From: Candidatus Limnocylindria bacterium
GTDB taxonomy: Bacteria; Chloroflexota; Limnocylindria; P2-11E
Assembly: GCA_036523395.1 (NCBI GenBank)
Contig: DATDEH010000044.1
Span: 46,735-110,734 of the forward strand
Length of the DNA stretch: 64,000 nt
Direction of reading: 5' to 3'
In this document: piece by piece, positions 25,599-33,844 of the stretch
Numbering within the stretch: the stretch's first letter is position 1
Layout of the letters: every line of letters begins with the position of its first letter
Position numbers and translations under genes: made by a program
Notes under the pieces: model-generated
Databases searched by the model: none
Told to the model about the DNA's origin: nothing
What the model saw: only the letters and a program-made list of their open reading frames with translations

Positions 25599-25805
25599 GA
25601 AGCTGTCGGTCGAGCGCGTAGCGGAGACCAGCGAGCATTGGCTTTGTGAAGCACTCACGCAGCAACACCTCGGTCGTCTAGCGCACTCCGGAGTCGGGAT
25701 CGAAAGCGGCTCAGGCTTCTACTGACTGCCTGTTGCCCCTTTTCCTTCCACAGGGCCTTGAGGCCAAGGGCATCGATGCATAGCAGCGCGGCCATCGGGG
25801 ACAGC

Positions 25806-25952
25806 ATGACCTCGTGGGAGCGCCTTGTCCGCGACGCGATTGAACAGTGGCGCATTTCGGAACGCCTCATCTTCTATCCCGCGGAGCTCGAGTCGCTGCC
25901 AGGCATCTGGCCGAGCACTGCTGCGCGCATCGTCCGCGCGCGCGAGAGCTGA
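25806..25952 (+). CDS. Small hypothetical protein (48 aa)
   Basis: The frame reads MTSWERLVRDAIEQW, then a Leu/Pro-rich helical end. ATG 25776 is an alternative in-frame start. It ends shortly before repeat copy 1. No family. Confidence 0.4.
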   Translation: MTSWERLVRDAIEQWRISERLIFYPAELESLPGIWPSTAARIVRARES

Positions 25953-25982
25953 AGGCGTCACCAAGGTCGAGGAGCTGCAGAC

Positions 25983-26377
25983 AAGGAGCACAGCCGATGG
26001 TCGTCCTGCGCAGACATGTTGGGCTTTGCAGCACGCGATGCGAGTCGCATCAAATCAGCATGACGGCACCCACCTACACCACGTCACCGTGGACGGCCTC
26101 GCCGAATGGATCGCATGGTGGGACGCGCAGGAGGCTAGCGCGTGAACCAGCCGACAGGGCGGGTAGGCACTGGAGATCGCCGGTGGAACTTGGGTCGACC
26201 CGCCAGTGTTTGCCCTGACATCTCTGTCGAGGGTCTGGAAAAACTTTGCGGAATGTTGTCCGACCGAAGAGCCTAGGCGCGGGGACGGTGGGACCGTTCA
26301 TGGCAACCGCGTGACGGGCGAGCGTGACCATGGTGAGCGGAACGCGCTGCGTGTGAGTCGCGCGCGACACGGGATAG
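25983..26377 (+). repeat. Dispersed coding-like repeat, copy 1 (core 25983-26145)
   Basis: The core encodes a C-terminal segment reading ADGRPAQTCWALQHAMRVAS, then LHHVTVDGLAEWIAWWDAQ, ending at TGA 26143. It contains the hairpin GATGCGA-G-TCGCATC. Downstream to about 26377 it stays similar to the region after copy 3. No start is clear, so it looks like a gene remnant or a small mobile cassette. Confidence 0.6.
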
Positions 26378-26454
26378 GAGATAGAGGCCCGTGAAATGGG
26401 CCATTTGTGGCCTTGGTGGCGTGCGCGCTGTCCATCTTTCCTTCCGTCACACCG
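26146..26454. other. Intergenic stretch
   Basis: It holds the non-core part of repeat copy 1. Beyond that I see no convincing gene. Confidence 0.5.
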
Positions 26455-26464
26455 GTCAGTGACA
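26455..26464 (+). promoter_or_regulatory. GTCAGTGACA operator candidate, copy 1
   Basis: The GTCA-G-TGAC palindrome lies 21 bp before the ATG at 26486. The same 10-mer recurs before the ubiquitin-like operon at 27933. Confidence 0.5.
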
Positions 26465-26485
26465 AGTCGGCTATCATCTCTGCCA

Positions 26486-27235
26486 ATGCGTCCTGTCCCG
26501 GTTGTCTTCACCGGCAAGCTCATCGGCTTCACGCCGCAGTTGCGGATTGAGCAGGTGCCGTTATCGCAGGATGTCGAAATTGATCTTTCTCAGATCGATT
26601 CGATGACCGCGGCTGGTGGGGTGTCGGTGGTGCGGGCGGCCGCTCTCGCCACGCAGCGAGCAAGCAACGGACACGCGGTCGTCCGCATCGTGTTTCCCAT
26701 CGAGGTCGACCGGGCCGAGGTCCTCACCGCGAGCCACTGGGATCGCGACTTCCCTACGCAGATCGCGACGTCTGGCCCTCGAGCGACAACCTACGGCAGT
26801 GGAGTCCCGGTGGTTCTCCTAGACAATGGATCGATCGGTGGGTGGCTGGGTAACACCGCTGGCCTTCTAATCGGCAAAGATGAAGCCACTCGGCCATACG
26901 GTGAGGCGGCGTTTTACCTCTCAGAGGCTGTCGGCGAGATCGCACTTGGGGGCGATGGGTGTTACGCCGCGGCGACGTTCATCGGGTACGTCTTCCAGCT
27001 TGCGGTCGTGGGGCCGTCGCTCGAGCACATCGGCTATCTAATCGATGATCCTGCCGCGGCTCTTCGCGAAGGTGGAGATCTCGCGAGGGCGGTCGCGCTT
27101 GCGCGTCGTCTCGGCGCAGTGCTGATGTACCACGAGAGACGAGGGCTCCGCTTTGTCGGCGACAACCTAAGCAGGGTGAGCGACGTGCCCTCTGGGTCCG
27201 GTATCTCGTTCACGATCTTGCTCGCGGAGCGTTAG
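26486..27235 (+). CDS. STAS/HATPase-like regulatory protein (249 aa)
   Basis: Residues 25-75 look STAS-like (VEIDLSQIDSMTAAGGVSVV). The later half has helix and glycine patterns that recall a degenerate HATPase (FYLSEAVGEIAL, SGSGISFTILL), without clear ATP-binding boxes. It overlaps, or nearly overlaps, the STAS-like/wHTH gene downstream, so the two probably form a switch. Paired proteins of this kind can act like sigma/anti-sigma partner switches. Assignment is tentative. Confidence 0.6.
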   Translation: MRPVPVVFTGKLIGFTPQLRIEQVPLSQDVEIDLSQIDSMTAAGGVSVVRAAALATQRASNGHAVVRIVFPIEVDRAEVLTASHWDRDFPTQIATSGPRATTYGSGVPVVLLDNGSIGGWLGNTAGLLIGKDEATRPYGEAAFYLSEAVGEIALGGDGCYAAATFIGYVFQLAVVGPSLEHIGYLIDDPAAALREGGDLARAVALARRLGAVLMYHERRGLRFVGDNLSRVSDVPSGSGISFTILLAER

Positions 27236-27270
27236 TGCCGTCGAAGCAGAGATCATCACAGAGGAGGGAA

Positions 27271-27891
27271 ATGAAGAAGACGGGAGATTCGATTTTTCTG
27301 CTGCACCTTAGGTTTGCGCAGTTGGACAAATATTTTGGGCTTCGGCGTCGCGCCGTTCAGATTGCTCAGCAGATCGATCATGAGATTGCTCGATCCCGAG
27401 AGAGACTGCGAGGAATTGTTTTCGACTTCACGGGAGTCGAACTGGTGGGTCTGGCATTCACCGATGAGTTGTTGGCGCAGTCTCTCGTTTTCGTGCGCCG
27501 ACCTGACGACGATGGGATGTTCTTGGTGTTCGTGGGCGCGAACGAGGAGGTTCGCACCGCGGTCGATGCTGCATTAGATCGACATCGTGCCATTGCCTTC
27601 TCAGCCGATAGCTCAGCCGACGTCGAACGTGGGAACCTTCAGCTAATCGGGGCAAATGACGAGCTTCGCGAGCTCTATGAACGGGTCAGTGCCAGCGGCG
27701 AGACACGGGCGAGTGAACTCAAAGACATGATCGACACTTCGCGCACGAACACAGCAAATCGTCTGAAGCGTCTGAGAGAGTATGGCGTCGTCGCCGGCGC
27801 GCCCACCCACGGCAAGGGGCAACCACTTGCGTACAAGGCCGCGTTTCCTCCAAAGGGAAACCTTCAGCTGGTCGAGGCCGCAACGCACTGA
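27271..27891 (+). CDS. STAS-like (DUF4325-type) protein with winged-helix domain (206 aa)
   Basis: The ATG at 27271 follows GAGGAGGG. A GTG at 27235 that overlaps the upstream stop is an alternative start. Residues about 50-90 (GIVFDFTGVELVGLAFTDEL) match DUF4325-type STAS-like domains. The end (ETRASELKDMIDTSRTNTAN, LKRLREYGVV) is a winged helix. It could therefore bind the GTCAGTGACA sites flanking this unit. Confidence 0.65.
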   Translation: MKKTGDSIFLLHLRFAQLDKYFGLRRRAVQIAQQIDHEIARSRERLRGIVFDFTGVELVGLAFTDELLAQSLVFVRRPDDDGMFLVFVGANEEVRTAVDAALDRHRAIAFSADSSADVERGNLQLIGANDELRELYERVSASGETRASELKDMIDTSRTNTANRLKRLREYGVVAGAPTHGKGQPLAYKAAFPPKGNLQLVEAATH

Positions 27892-27898
27892 CATTCGC

Positions 27899-27928
27899 TT
27901 GACCTCGGTCATCTCCGCGCGGTACTCT
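27899..27928 (+). promoter_or_regulatory. Promoter of the ubiquitin-like operon
   Basis: TTGACC (27899-27904), an 18-bp spacer and TACTCT (27923-27928) precede the operator at 27932 and the ATG at 27966. Confidence 0.5.
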
Positions 27929-27931
27929 AAT

Positions 27932-27942
27932 TGTCAGTGACA
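27932..27942 (+). promoter_or_regulatory. TGTCAGTGACA operator candidate, copy 2
   Basis: A perfect TGTCA-G-TGACA palindrome overlaps the expected transcription start. An extra half-site TGACA lies at 27947-27951. Confidence 0.55.
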
Positions 27943-27965
27943 GGTATGACAGATTGAGGTGAGAC

Positions 27966-28217
27966 ATGAGCACTGAGGCACGAACACATCTGGTCGAGTT
28001 CACGGTGAACGGGAAAGAAGTCCAGACCGCGGAACGTGTTTTGACCGGGGCCGCCATCAAGGCCCTTGGCGGCGCGCCGGCAGATGCTCGTCTTTATCAG
28101 GACAAGGGCGGCGGCGCTGCAGATCGAGAAATCGCCGATGGTGAGGAGGTGCACATTCACGAGGACGAAGCCTTCTACACAGTTCCGAAGCACATCGATG
28201 CGGGAGCGCAGCACTGA
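27966..28217 (+). CDS. Ubiquitin-like protein (multiubiquitin-type domain, 83 aa)
   Basis: This single beta-grasp domain resembles the prokaryotic multi-ubiquitin family: VEFTVNGKEVQTAERVLTG, IKALGGAPADARLYQ and an end YTVPKHIDAGAQH. Unlike classical ubiquitin it shows no C-terminal Gly-Gly, so either conjugation uses a different end or the protein is processed. It starts an operon with E2-like and JAB-E1 genes, which fixes the functional class. GGGAG near its end serves the next gene. Confidence 0.8.
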   Translation: MSTEARTHLVEFTVNGKEVQTAERVLTGAAIKALGGAPADARLYQDKGGGAADREIADGEEVHIHEDEAFYTVPKHIDAGAQH

Positions 28218-28594
28218 ACCCTCAGGCCACCGCTGAAGTTGAGCGACTACGCCGGATCTACGGTGAGGTCACAGGCCAGCCGGTCGATGCGCAGTCTGAC
28301 CTAGTCATTGTCAGGGCCTTTCCGTGTCCTCCTGGTTGGACACCGGTTTCCGCACGCGTCGGCGTTCGTGTCCCTGCGCTGTATCCGGCGCAGGCCCTCG
28401 ACACCTTCCTGCTCGGACGTGACATTCGTTCGCCATCAGGACAGCCACCGCGCAGCGTGATGACCCAGGTTCAGGTTGGCGACCAATTGTGGGACCAGAT
28501 CAGTTGGCATTGGAACGGACCCTGGGATCCGACCGCGGAGAACTTGGTTACATTCGTCCGGAGCATCGGTCGCTACTTCGGCGAGCATCCATGA
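28214..28594 (+). CDS. E2-like protein (Prok-E2 family), apparent CTG start (126 aa)
   Basis: The frame reads FPCPPGWTPVSARVGVRVP, LYPAQALDTFLL, then WDQISWHWNGPWDP and a helical end. This pattern fits the bacterial E2-like family found in ubiquitin-like operons. It contains one Cys (residue 38), which lies before the LYP motif rather than at the classical E2 position. No ATG, GTG or TTG lies in frame between the upstream stop near 28142 and the conserved region. CTG 28214 overlaps the TGA of the ubiquitin-like gene and has GGGAG 7 nt upstream. The stop overlaps the next ATG. Confidence 0.7.
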   Translation: MNPQATAEVERLRRIYGEVTGQPVDAQSDLVIVRAFPCPPGWTPVSARVGVRVPALYPAQALDTFLLGRDIRSPSGQPPRSVMTQVQVGDQLWDQISWHWNGPWDPTAENLVTFVRSIGRYFGEHP

Positions 28595-29925
28595 TTCGAG
28601 AGATCACGTTCGCGCCCGACACGTACGCGGCGCTCCGTACGCACCTGTTCCCGTGGCCGGAGGAACGCGCGGCGCTCCTGCTTTGTGGGCATGCCCTCGG
28701 TGCTGAACGTCAACGGTTGTTGGTCCGAGAGGTGATTCCAATCGAGTCTGCTGCCCTGCTCCGACAGGAGTCGTTCGGCCTCCGGGTCGACGGACGCTTC
28801 TTCGTCCCACACGTTAAGCGAGCCCGCGCAGAAGGCTGGTCCCTTGTCTTTGTCCATAGCCACCCGTTCCAGGGAGGCGATTTCTTCTCGCTGACAGATC
28901 TCGAAGGCGAACGGGAGCTTCGCGAGTTTTGGCACACTCGTGCGCCGGGACGGCCGCACGCCACTCTCGTACTCAGCCCAGACGGCTTCGCTGCGAACTG
29001 GCTCGAGTCAGGTCGGCCGGCAGAGCCGATCGACCGCATTCGAGTGATCGGCCGATCGCTGACGACTTTGCAGCAGTCAGTCAACTCCACCACCAGCAGT
29101 CGACACGACCGTCAGATTCGCGCGTTTGGCGAGAGAACTCACTTCCAACTTGCGAGCGCGTCGGTCGCGATCGTGGGACTTGGCGGCATCGGCTCGCTCG
29201 TCGCTGTAGCGCTGGCGCGTCTCGGGCTTGGATCCTTTCAGCTGTGGGACAGCGACAAGATCGAGGAAAGCAATCTGAGTCGCGTCGCTGGAACAAACCC
29301 AACCGACGCTGAGCCACACCGCTCCAAAGTCGATGTCGCCGCGAGATTAATTCGGTCGATCAATCCGGCCGCCGACGTGATCATGCGTCCGGAGCAGCTG
29401 CACGTTGACTCAGGCAAGGCCCTCGCAGATGTCGACTACATCTTCTGCTGCGTGGATACACACACAGCTCGGGCCGAGCTGAACCGGTACGCCCGACAGT
29501 ACCTCACGCCAGTCTTCAATCTGGGAAGCAGAATCACGACCGCGCCCGTAGGGATCTACGGAGCCATCGACTTTCTTGGACCGGACGGAGAGTGTTTGGT
29601 CTGCGCTGGCAAGGTGGACGCGCTTCGAGTCGCGCAGGAGCAGCTAGGGAAAGAGGAAGCCAAGCTGCACGTCGCACGCGGCTACCTCGACATCCCAACC
29701 CCTGAGCCAGCGGTGATCAGCCTCAATATGGCGGTTGTCGGCGTCGCCATTACGGATTTCCTCCGCTACCTTTCCGGCGATCAGCTTGAGAGCGCACTCG
29801 TCCTCGACCTGACTCGCTCAGTGATTCGCCGGCACGCATCAGCCTCGCGACCTTGTCCTGAGTGCGACGCGACACTCCAAGCTGTTGGTGACATTCCGGT
29901 CTGGAATGGTCGCCCATCCTCCTGA
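28591..29925 (+). CDS. JAB deubiquitinase-like / E1-like (ThiF) fusion protein (444 aa)
   Basis: The N-terminal JAB domain has H89-S-H91 and S100-x-x-D103, the zinc-protease pattern. The C-terminal ThiF/E1 domain has GLGGIGSLVA near 195, the acidic WDSDKIEESNLSR loop, DYIFCCVDTH, and two CxxC pairs (CLVC, CPEC) suited to one zinc. It should adenylate the ubiquitin-like protein and may also cleave it. The ATG overlaps the E2 stop. An upstream in-frame extension overlaps the E2 gene and is rejected. Confidence 0.85.
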   Translation: MIREITFAPDTYAALRTHLFPWPEERAALLLCGHALGAERQRLLVREVIPIESAALLRQESFGLRVDGRFFVPHVKRARAEGWSLVFVHSHPFQGGDFFSLTDLEGERELREFWHTRAPGRPHATLVLSPDGFAANWLESGRPAEPIDRIRVIGRSLTTLQQSVNSTTSSRHDRQIRAFGERTHFQLASASVAIVGLGGIGSLVAVALARLGLGSFQLWDSDKIEESNLSRVAGTNPTDAEPHRSKVDVAARLIRSINPAADVIMRPEQLHVDSGKALADVDYIFCCVDTHTARAELNRYARQYLTPVFNLGSRITTAPVGIYGAIDFLGPDGECLVCAGKVDALRVAQEQLGKEEAKLHVARGYLDIPTPEPAVISLNMAVVGVAITDFLRYLSGDQLESALVLDLTRSVIRRHASASRPCPECDATLQAVGDIPVWNGRPSS

Positions 29926-30239
29926 CCTTGATGTCTCGCGCAGTTACCGTGAGATACGCCTGTGACTGCACACAGCACGACCGTCGACGCAGTGGCTGCG
30001 GCTGCGTGCCCGTCCCGAGGCAGAGGCTCTTCCTGCCCTCGCAATTCAGAGAAATTGCAGCGACAGTGAGCGCTGCGATGGGCGGCCAAGCACAACGACT
30101 GGGGCGCTCCGATCGCGAGACTGGTCGGTAGTGTGTCAACTGTCGCCAGGGCAACGAAGATCGCCGCACAGGGGGCTTCTTCGGGAGCCCGAGTTTGGTC
30201 ATAATCTTGCGTGGGCGAAGACTGAAGGGAGCAGAGACG
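29926..30239. other. Intergenic stretch
   Basis: I see no convincing gene on either strand and no clear terminator. Its only open frames lack coding character. Confidence 0.5.
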
Positions 30240-30464
30240 GTGGCAAAAGATCTTGTCAATGCCGAACGTCGGATTCTCACGCTCCTCAAGAACGGGCGGC
30301 GCAGTTCGGTGGACGTTGTTGATGAGCTTCGCCGTCAACACTTCGACGACCTGATTGTCCGCGACGCAATCTGGCGTCTAATTGGCTCGATGGAAGTCGA
30401 GCTGACGCCGAAGCGCGAACTGCGAGTTGTAGCTCCAAAAGAGCGCCGGGTCGTGTCCGCGTAG
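30240..30464 (+). CDS. Small winged-helix-like protein (74 aa)
   Basis: GTG 30240 follows GGAGCAGAGACG. The sequence (RRILTLLKNGRRSSVDVVDE, DLIVRDAIWRLIGS, VELTPKRELRVVAP) has the order of a short winged helix. The dNTPase frame begins within or after its end, so the two are probably coupled. Transcriptional control of the operon is a reasonable inference. Confidence 0.65.
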   Translation: MAKDLVNAERRILTLLKNGRRSSVDVVDELRRQHFDDLIVRDAIWRLIGSMEVELTPKRELRVVAPKERRVVSA

Positions 30465-30547
30465 GACGCGCGCGCAGAACGAAGCCTCGCGAGCCGAAAA
30501 CATCCCCGGCGAATGCCCCACCGACGGTTCGGGACGAACGGATTGTT

Positions 30548-31831
30548 CTGGAAGCCTCTGCGGCGCATCGATCCGAGTCTCAGCGCGATCGAGACCGAAT
30601 CCTCTACACGAGCGCTCTCAGACGGCTGGCCGGTGTCACGCAGGTTGTCTCCGCCGCCGAAGGCTACGTTTTCCACAATCGACTGACCCACACCCTCGAG
30701 GTAGCTCAGATCGCGCGCCGTCTCGCCGAAAAGCTACTCACGGAGCGACCGAAGCTCGCCGAGTTGTTAGGGGGGATCGATGCTGAAGTTGTGGAAGCGG
30801 CCGCACTCGCCCACGACTTGGGCCACCCGCCCTTCGGTCACGTGGGCGAGAAAGAGCTTGATCGCGTCGTGCGCGAACGCGGACTGACTGACGGGTACGA
30901 GGGCAATGCCCAGACATTCCGAATCGTGACCAAGCTGGGCATTCGTACTGATAAGCCGGGTCTGAATCTCACTCGGGCGACGCTGAATGCAATCCTCAAA
31001 TACCCTTGGCTGAAGGGCGCGCATGGCCAACACAGTCGAAAGTTCGGATCCTATGCGACTGAGCACGTCGAGTTTGACTGGGCACGAGCCATCTACATTG
31101 GTGATGACCGCAGGAGTGCCGAGGCAGAACTCATGGACTGGGCTGACGACATCGCTTACGCCGTGCACGATGTCGAAGACTTCTACCAAGCGGGCCTAAT
31201 TCCGTTAGACCGTCTCGTTGTCGACCCAAAGGAGGTCGAGCGTTTTCTTAGCGGTGTTTTCGACCGCTGGTCACGAAGGAAAGTCCCACTCCACTACTCA
31301 CACCCGAATCTCAGAGCTGCCTTCCGGGACCTTGCCATCACCTTCCCTGTCGCCGAACCGTACCGTGGTACACGCGTTCAACGAGCGAGCCTCCGCGATC
31401 TGACTAGCGGTCTCATCGGCCGGTACGTTGGTGCCATACGCCTTCGCGTTCCGCGCAACACCAAGGAGCGCAGGGTTGTCATAGAGCCATTCGCTGAAAT
31501 GGAGATCACCATGCTCAAGGAACTCACGTGGCATTACGTCATCGCGAACCCAGCGCTTGCCGCGCAACAGCATGGTCAAAGGCAGGTGGTGCGGGAACTC
31601 TTCCGAATCCTTCTCGCCGCAACTGGCACCGATCGAGACTTGCTGCCTCCCGGGCCGCGTGAGGCGCTTGAGGACGCTGAAGCCACAACACCGAAGCCAC
31701 AATGGGACGACGCCAGATGTCGCGTAATCGCTGACACCATCGCAGTAATGACAGAGAAACAAGCCTTCGAGATGCACGCACGGTTGACGGGCGTCGAGCC
31801 CGGGTCGGTGTTGAACGCAATTCTTGTGTAA
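30548..31831 (+). CDS. HD-domain dNTPase (dGTPase-like, about 427 aa)
   Basis: The HD signature is complete: NRLTHTLEVAQIA, AHDLGHPPFGH and DWADDIAYAVHD, with the family motif RDRILYTSALRRLAGVTQVV upstream. These enzymes hydrolyse dNTPs to nucleosides and triphosphate, and in phage defence they starve replication. Conserved sequence extends upstream of the first TTG (30764), so the true start is earlier. No ATG/GTG/TTG lies in frame there; CTG 30548 or ATT 30542 are the candidates. A frameshift from the winged-helix gene is another possibility. Confidence 0.75.
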   Translation: MEASAAHRSESQRDRDRILYTSALRRLAGVTQVVSAAEGYVFHNRLTHTLEVAQIARRLAEKLLTERPKLAELLGGIDAEVVEAAALAHDLGHPPFGHVGEKELDRVVRERGLTDGYEGNAQTFRIVTKLGIRTDKPGLNLTRATLNAILKYPWLKGAHGQHSRKFGSYATEHVEFDWARAIYIGDDRRSAEAELMDWADDIAYAVHDVEDFYQAGLIPLDRLVVDPKEVERFLSGVFDRWSRRKVPLHYSHPNLRAAFRDLAITFPVAEPYRGTRVQRASLRDLTSGLIGRYVGAIRLRVPRNTKERRVVIEPFAEMEITMLKELTWHYVIANPALAAQQHGQRQVVRELFRILLAATGTDRDLLPPGPREALEDAEATTPKPQWDDARCRVIADTIAVMTEKQAFEMHARLTGVEPGSVLNAILV

Positions 31832-31839
31832 GAGTGTGC

Positions 31840-32136
31840 CTACGCTCTCCTTGCGCTCCGGACCTCTGCGCGGACCCGTGCGAGTAGCTGAATCGTCGCC
31901 CAGAGATCCGGATGCGCCGAGGCCCAGTGGTGGCGGTCCTCTTCGGCGTTAGAAATCCTCGCGCCGCACTTCTTCGTTGGCATGACCGGATTCTCGGCGC
32001 CGGGTCGTAGGTCGATCCGCCGGTCGCGTTCCGTTGGCTCTCGGTCGGCGACGAGAACACCGCACTCGCGCGGGTATCTGGCGGCCTTCGCTTTTGGCGC
32101 CTTCGGCACGAGGTCGGATTGTCTACCTTCGGTCAC
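31840..32136 (-). CDS. Zinc-ribbon-like hypothetical protein (98 aa)
   Basis: A Cys pattern (PRECGVLVADRE, PTKKCGARIS) is followed by HPDLWATIQLLARVRAEV. It overlaps the upstream HTH gene by 14 nt in another frame, so the two may be one frameshifted gene. The last segment is echoed at 50786-50860. Confidence 0.4.
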   Translation of the reverse strand: MTEGRQSDLVPKAPKAKAARYPRECGVLVADREPTERDRRIDLRPGAENPVMPTKKCGARISNAEEDRHHWASAHPDLWATIQLLARVRAEVRSARRA

Positions 32137-32410
32137 GAACCAGGCGACGCACCATCTCCAACGTGCCGCTGCGCGGCCTCGCTTGACCTGCCTTCCAGCG
32201 CTTCGCCGTGCTTCGTCCGACCTTCAAGGCGCGAATGAGATCGCCAGTCGATATCCGCTTCAGCACCGGCAGCGTCTCGATCACCCACGGGTCACGCCGC
32301 GGTTCCTTGTAGACGTTGAGGTACTCGGCCTCGTCGTGCAGCACGCCGGCATCAACCTCATCGAGCCGGTTCGACTCCTTCCCCGCGTACACGATCCGTC
32401 CCATGTGCAC
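32123..32410 (-). CDS. HTH-containing hypothetical protein (95 aa)
   Basis: The C-terminal part has a helix-turn-helix pattern (STGDLIRALKVGRSTAKRWK). The N-terminus reads GRIVYAGKESNRLDE. It may be the N-terminal part of a protein whose zinc-ribbon part is the next frame. It lies antiparallel to repeat copy 2. Confidence 0.45.
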   Translation of the reverse strand: MHMGRIVYAGKESNRLDEVDAGVLHDEAEYLNVYKEPRRDPWVIETLPVLKRISTGDLIRALKVGRSTAKRWKAGQARPRSGTLEMVRRLVRDRR

Positions 32411-32513
32411 CGCTCGTCGCTGCAGCTCTTGATTTCGATCGCTAGAGCAGCGGGCGCGAACGGCTGAAGCAGCCTGAAACGGGTCTGGTCAATGGACCAC
32501 CCCGAAGCTGGCC

Positions 32514-32691
32514 GATCGTCGCGCTCGGATAGGAGCACAGCGGATGGTCTCGTGCGCAGACATGTTGGGTTTTCCAGCATGCGATGCGAGTCGCATCAAA
32601 TCAGCGTGACGCGTCGCAGCTACACCACGTGACTGTCGATGGTCTGGCCGAATGGACTGCGTGGTGGGACGCGCAGGAGGCGAGCGCGTGA
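32514..32691 (+). repeat. Dispersed coding-like repeat, copy 2
   Basis: It has the same core as copies 1 and 3, ending HHVTVDGLAEWTAWWDAQEA and TGA 32689. A one-base deletion relative to copy 3 near GATGGTCTCG breaks the reading frame. Confidence 0.65.
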
Positions 32692-32893
32692 ACTGGACGC
32701 ATCCTCCTAGCCGCAGGAACTCCTGATCTCGCAGCGTCGGGTGCCTAAATGAGCGGCCGCTTCCTCGCCACGCCCCGAGAAGCTGTTCGTCGCGAACTGC
32801 TGCGAGACGCGATCGAAATCTCGTCGTTTTCTGCTGTGCGACTCGTTCCGTAATGCCATAAGCGCCGTCGGCCGTCTTGACGTAGCTCGGTTG

Positions 32894-33772
32894 ATGGCTA
32901 TCCTCCCAGAGATGTCCGACATCGTACAACTCGACTGGCTGGTTACACCCTGGAACCGTCGGGCTCTGCCGAACCAGCTTGCCAGCGCATTTCGCGATGG
33001 CATTCGGGCGCGGAGGATTGCGCCGGGGCAACGCCTGCCCTCTGAGCCTGAACTGGCAACGATCCTGGGAGTCAGCCGCACGACCCTACGAGCTGCCGTA
33101 CAAGTCCTCGTTCTAGAGGGCCTGTTTGATCGGAAGCACGGCGTCGGGACGTTTGTCTCGGAGACCGCGAGCCATGCCGTCTCCGTTGTCGACGACATCT
33201 CTCAGCTGACGTCGACGTCTGATCTGATCCGGCAGCACGGCTATGAGCCTGGAGTCGCGTCCCTGCGCTATGACGTAGAGCCCGCGACGCTCGAATTGAG
33301 CGAAGTCTTGAACGTTCCGATCGGGTCGTCAGTTCTTCACCTGTCTAGGACTCGGACTGCCGATGGTCGACGCGCGATTCACGTCGAGGAGTACGTACCG
33401 TCGTCCATCGTCTCAAGAGAGCTCGTCCCAACTGGATCGGCTGATTGGTCCCTGTTTGCCCTCCTACGTTCCGTGGGTCACCCGGTCGTTTCCGCTACTT
33501 GTCGGATTCAGTCTGTAAATGCCTCAGCCGACCTGGCTAGAGAGTTGGGCGTCGTGCCGAATCACGCACTCCTGCTTCTCAGCCAGACAGCGATCTCATC
33601 TCGAGGAGAGATCGTCCTCTACGGCAACAGCTACGTCGATACCAACGTCTTTCGATTTCAAACTCTCCGACGGGCACGAACGGAGAACGAAAGCGCGGAC
33701 GACGTCGTTTCCATGCGCAGAGGGAGGATTCGTAACAGCGATCACAACCAAGTAGAGAGCCGTGGCACTTAG
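32894..33772 (+). CDS. GntR/HutC-family regulator with UTRA domain (292 aa)
   Basis: An N-terminal GntR winged helix (QLASAFRDGIRARRIAPGQR, LPSEPELATILGVSRTTLR) is followed by a UTRA effector domain from about 110 (LHLSRTRTADGRRAIHVEEY). HutC-type regulators bind small metabolites such as phosphosugars. It precedes the sugar import and catabolic genes and very probably represses them, with a Frl-like intermediate as inducer. ATG 32912 is an alternative start. Confidence 0.8.
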   Translation: MAILPEMSDIVQLDWLVTPWNRRALPNQLASAFRDGIRARRIAPGQRLPSEPELATILGVSRTTLRAAVQVLVLEGLFDRKHGVGTFVSETASHAVSVVDDISQLTSTSDLIRQHGYEPGVASLRYDVEPATLELSEVLNVPIGSSVLHLSRTRTADGRRAIHVEEYVPSSIVSRELVPTGSADWSLFALLRSVGHPVVSATCRIQSVNASADLARELGVVPNHALLLLSQTAISSRGEIVLYGNSYVDTNVFRFQTLRRARTENESADDVVSMRRGRIRNSDHNQVESRGT

Positions 33773-33844
33773 CGACGAATCTGTAATCGAATCGCGCGCC
33801 CCCGAGTCAGTGCAGTCTCGACCAACTAGATGGAGGAGGAATAA

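Noticed and set aside
29750..30289. 179-codon minus frame in the gap after the JAB-E1 gene
   Set aside because: It runs antisense into the JAB-E1 gene and lacks coding character.
32489..33198. Minus frames upstream and inside the GntR gene
   Set aside because: Antisense to a clear GntR/UTRA gene; sequence low in recognisable structure.
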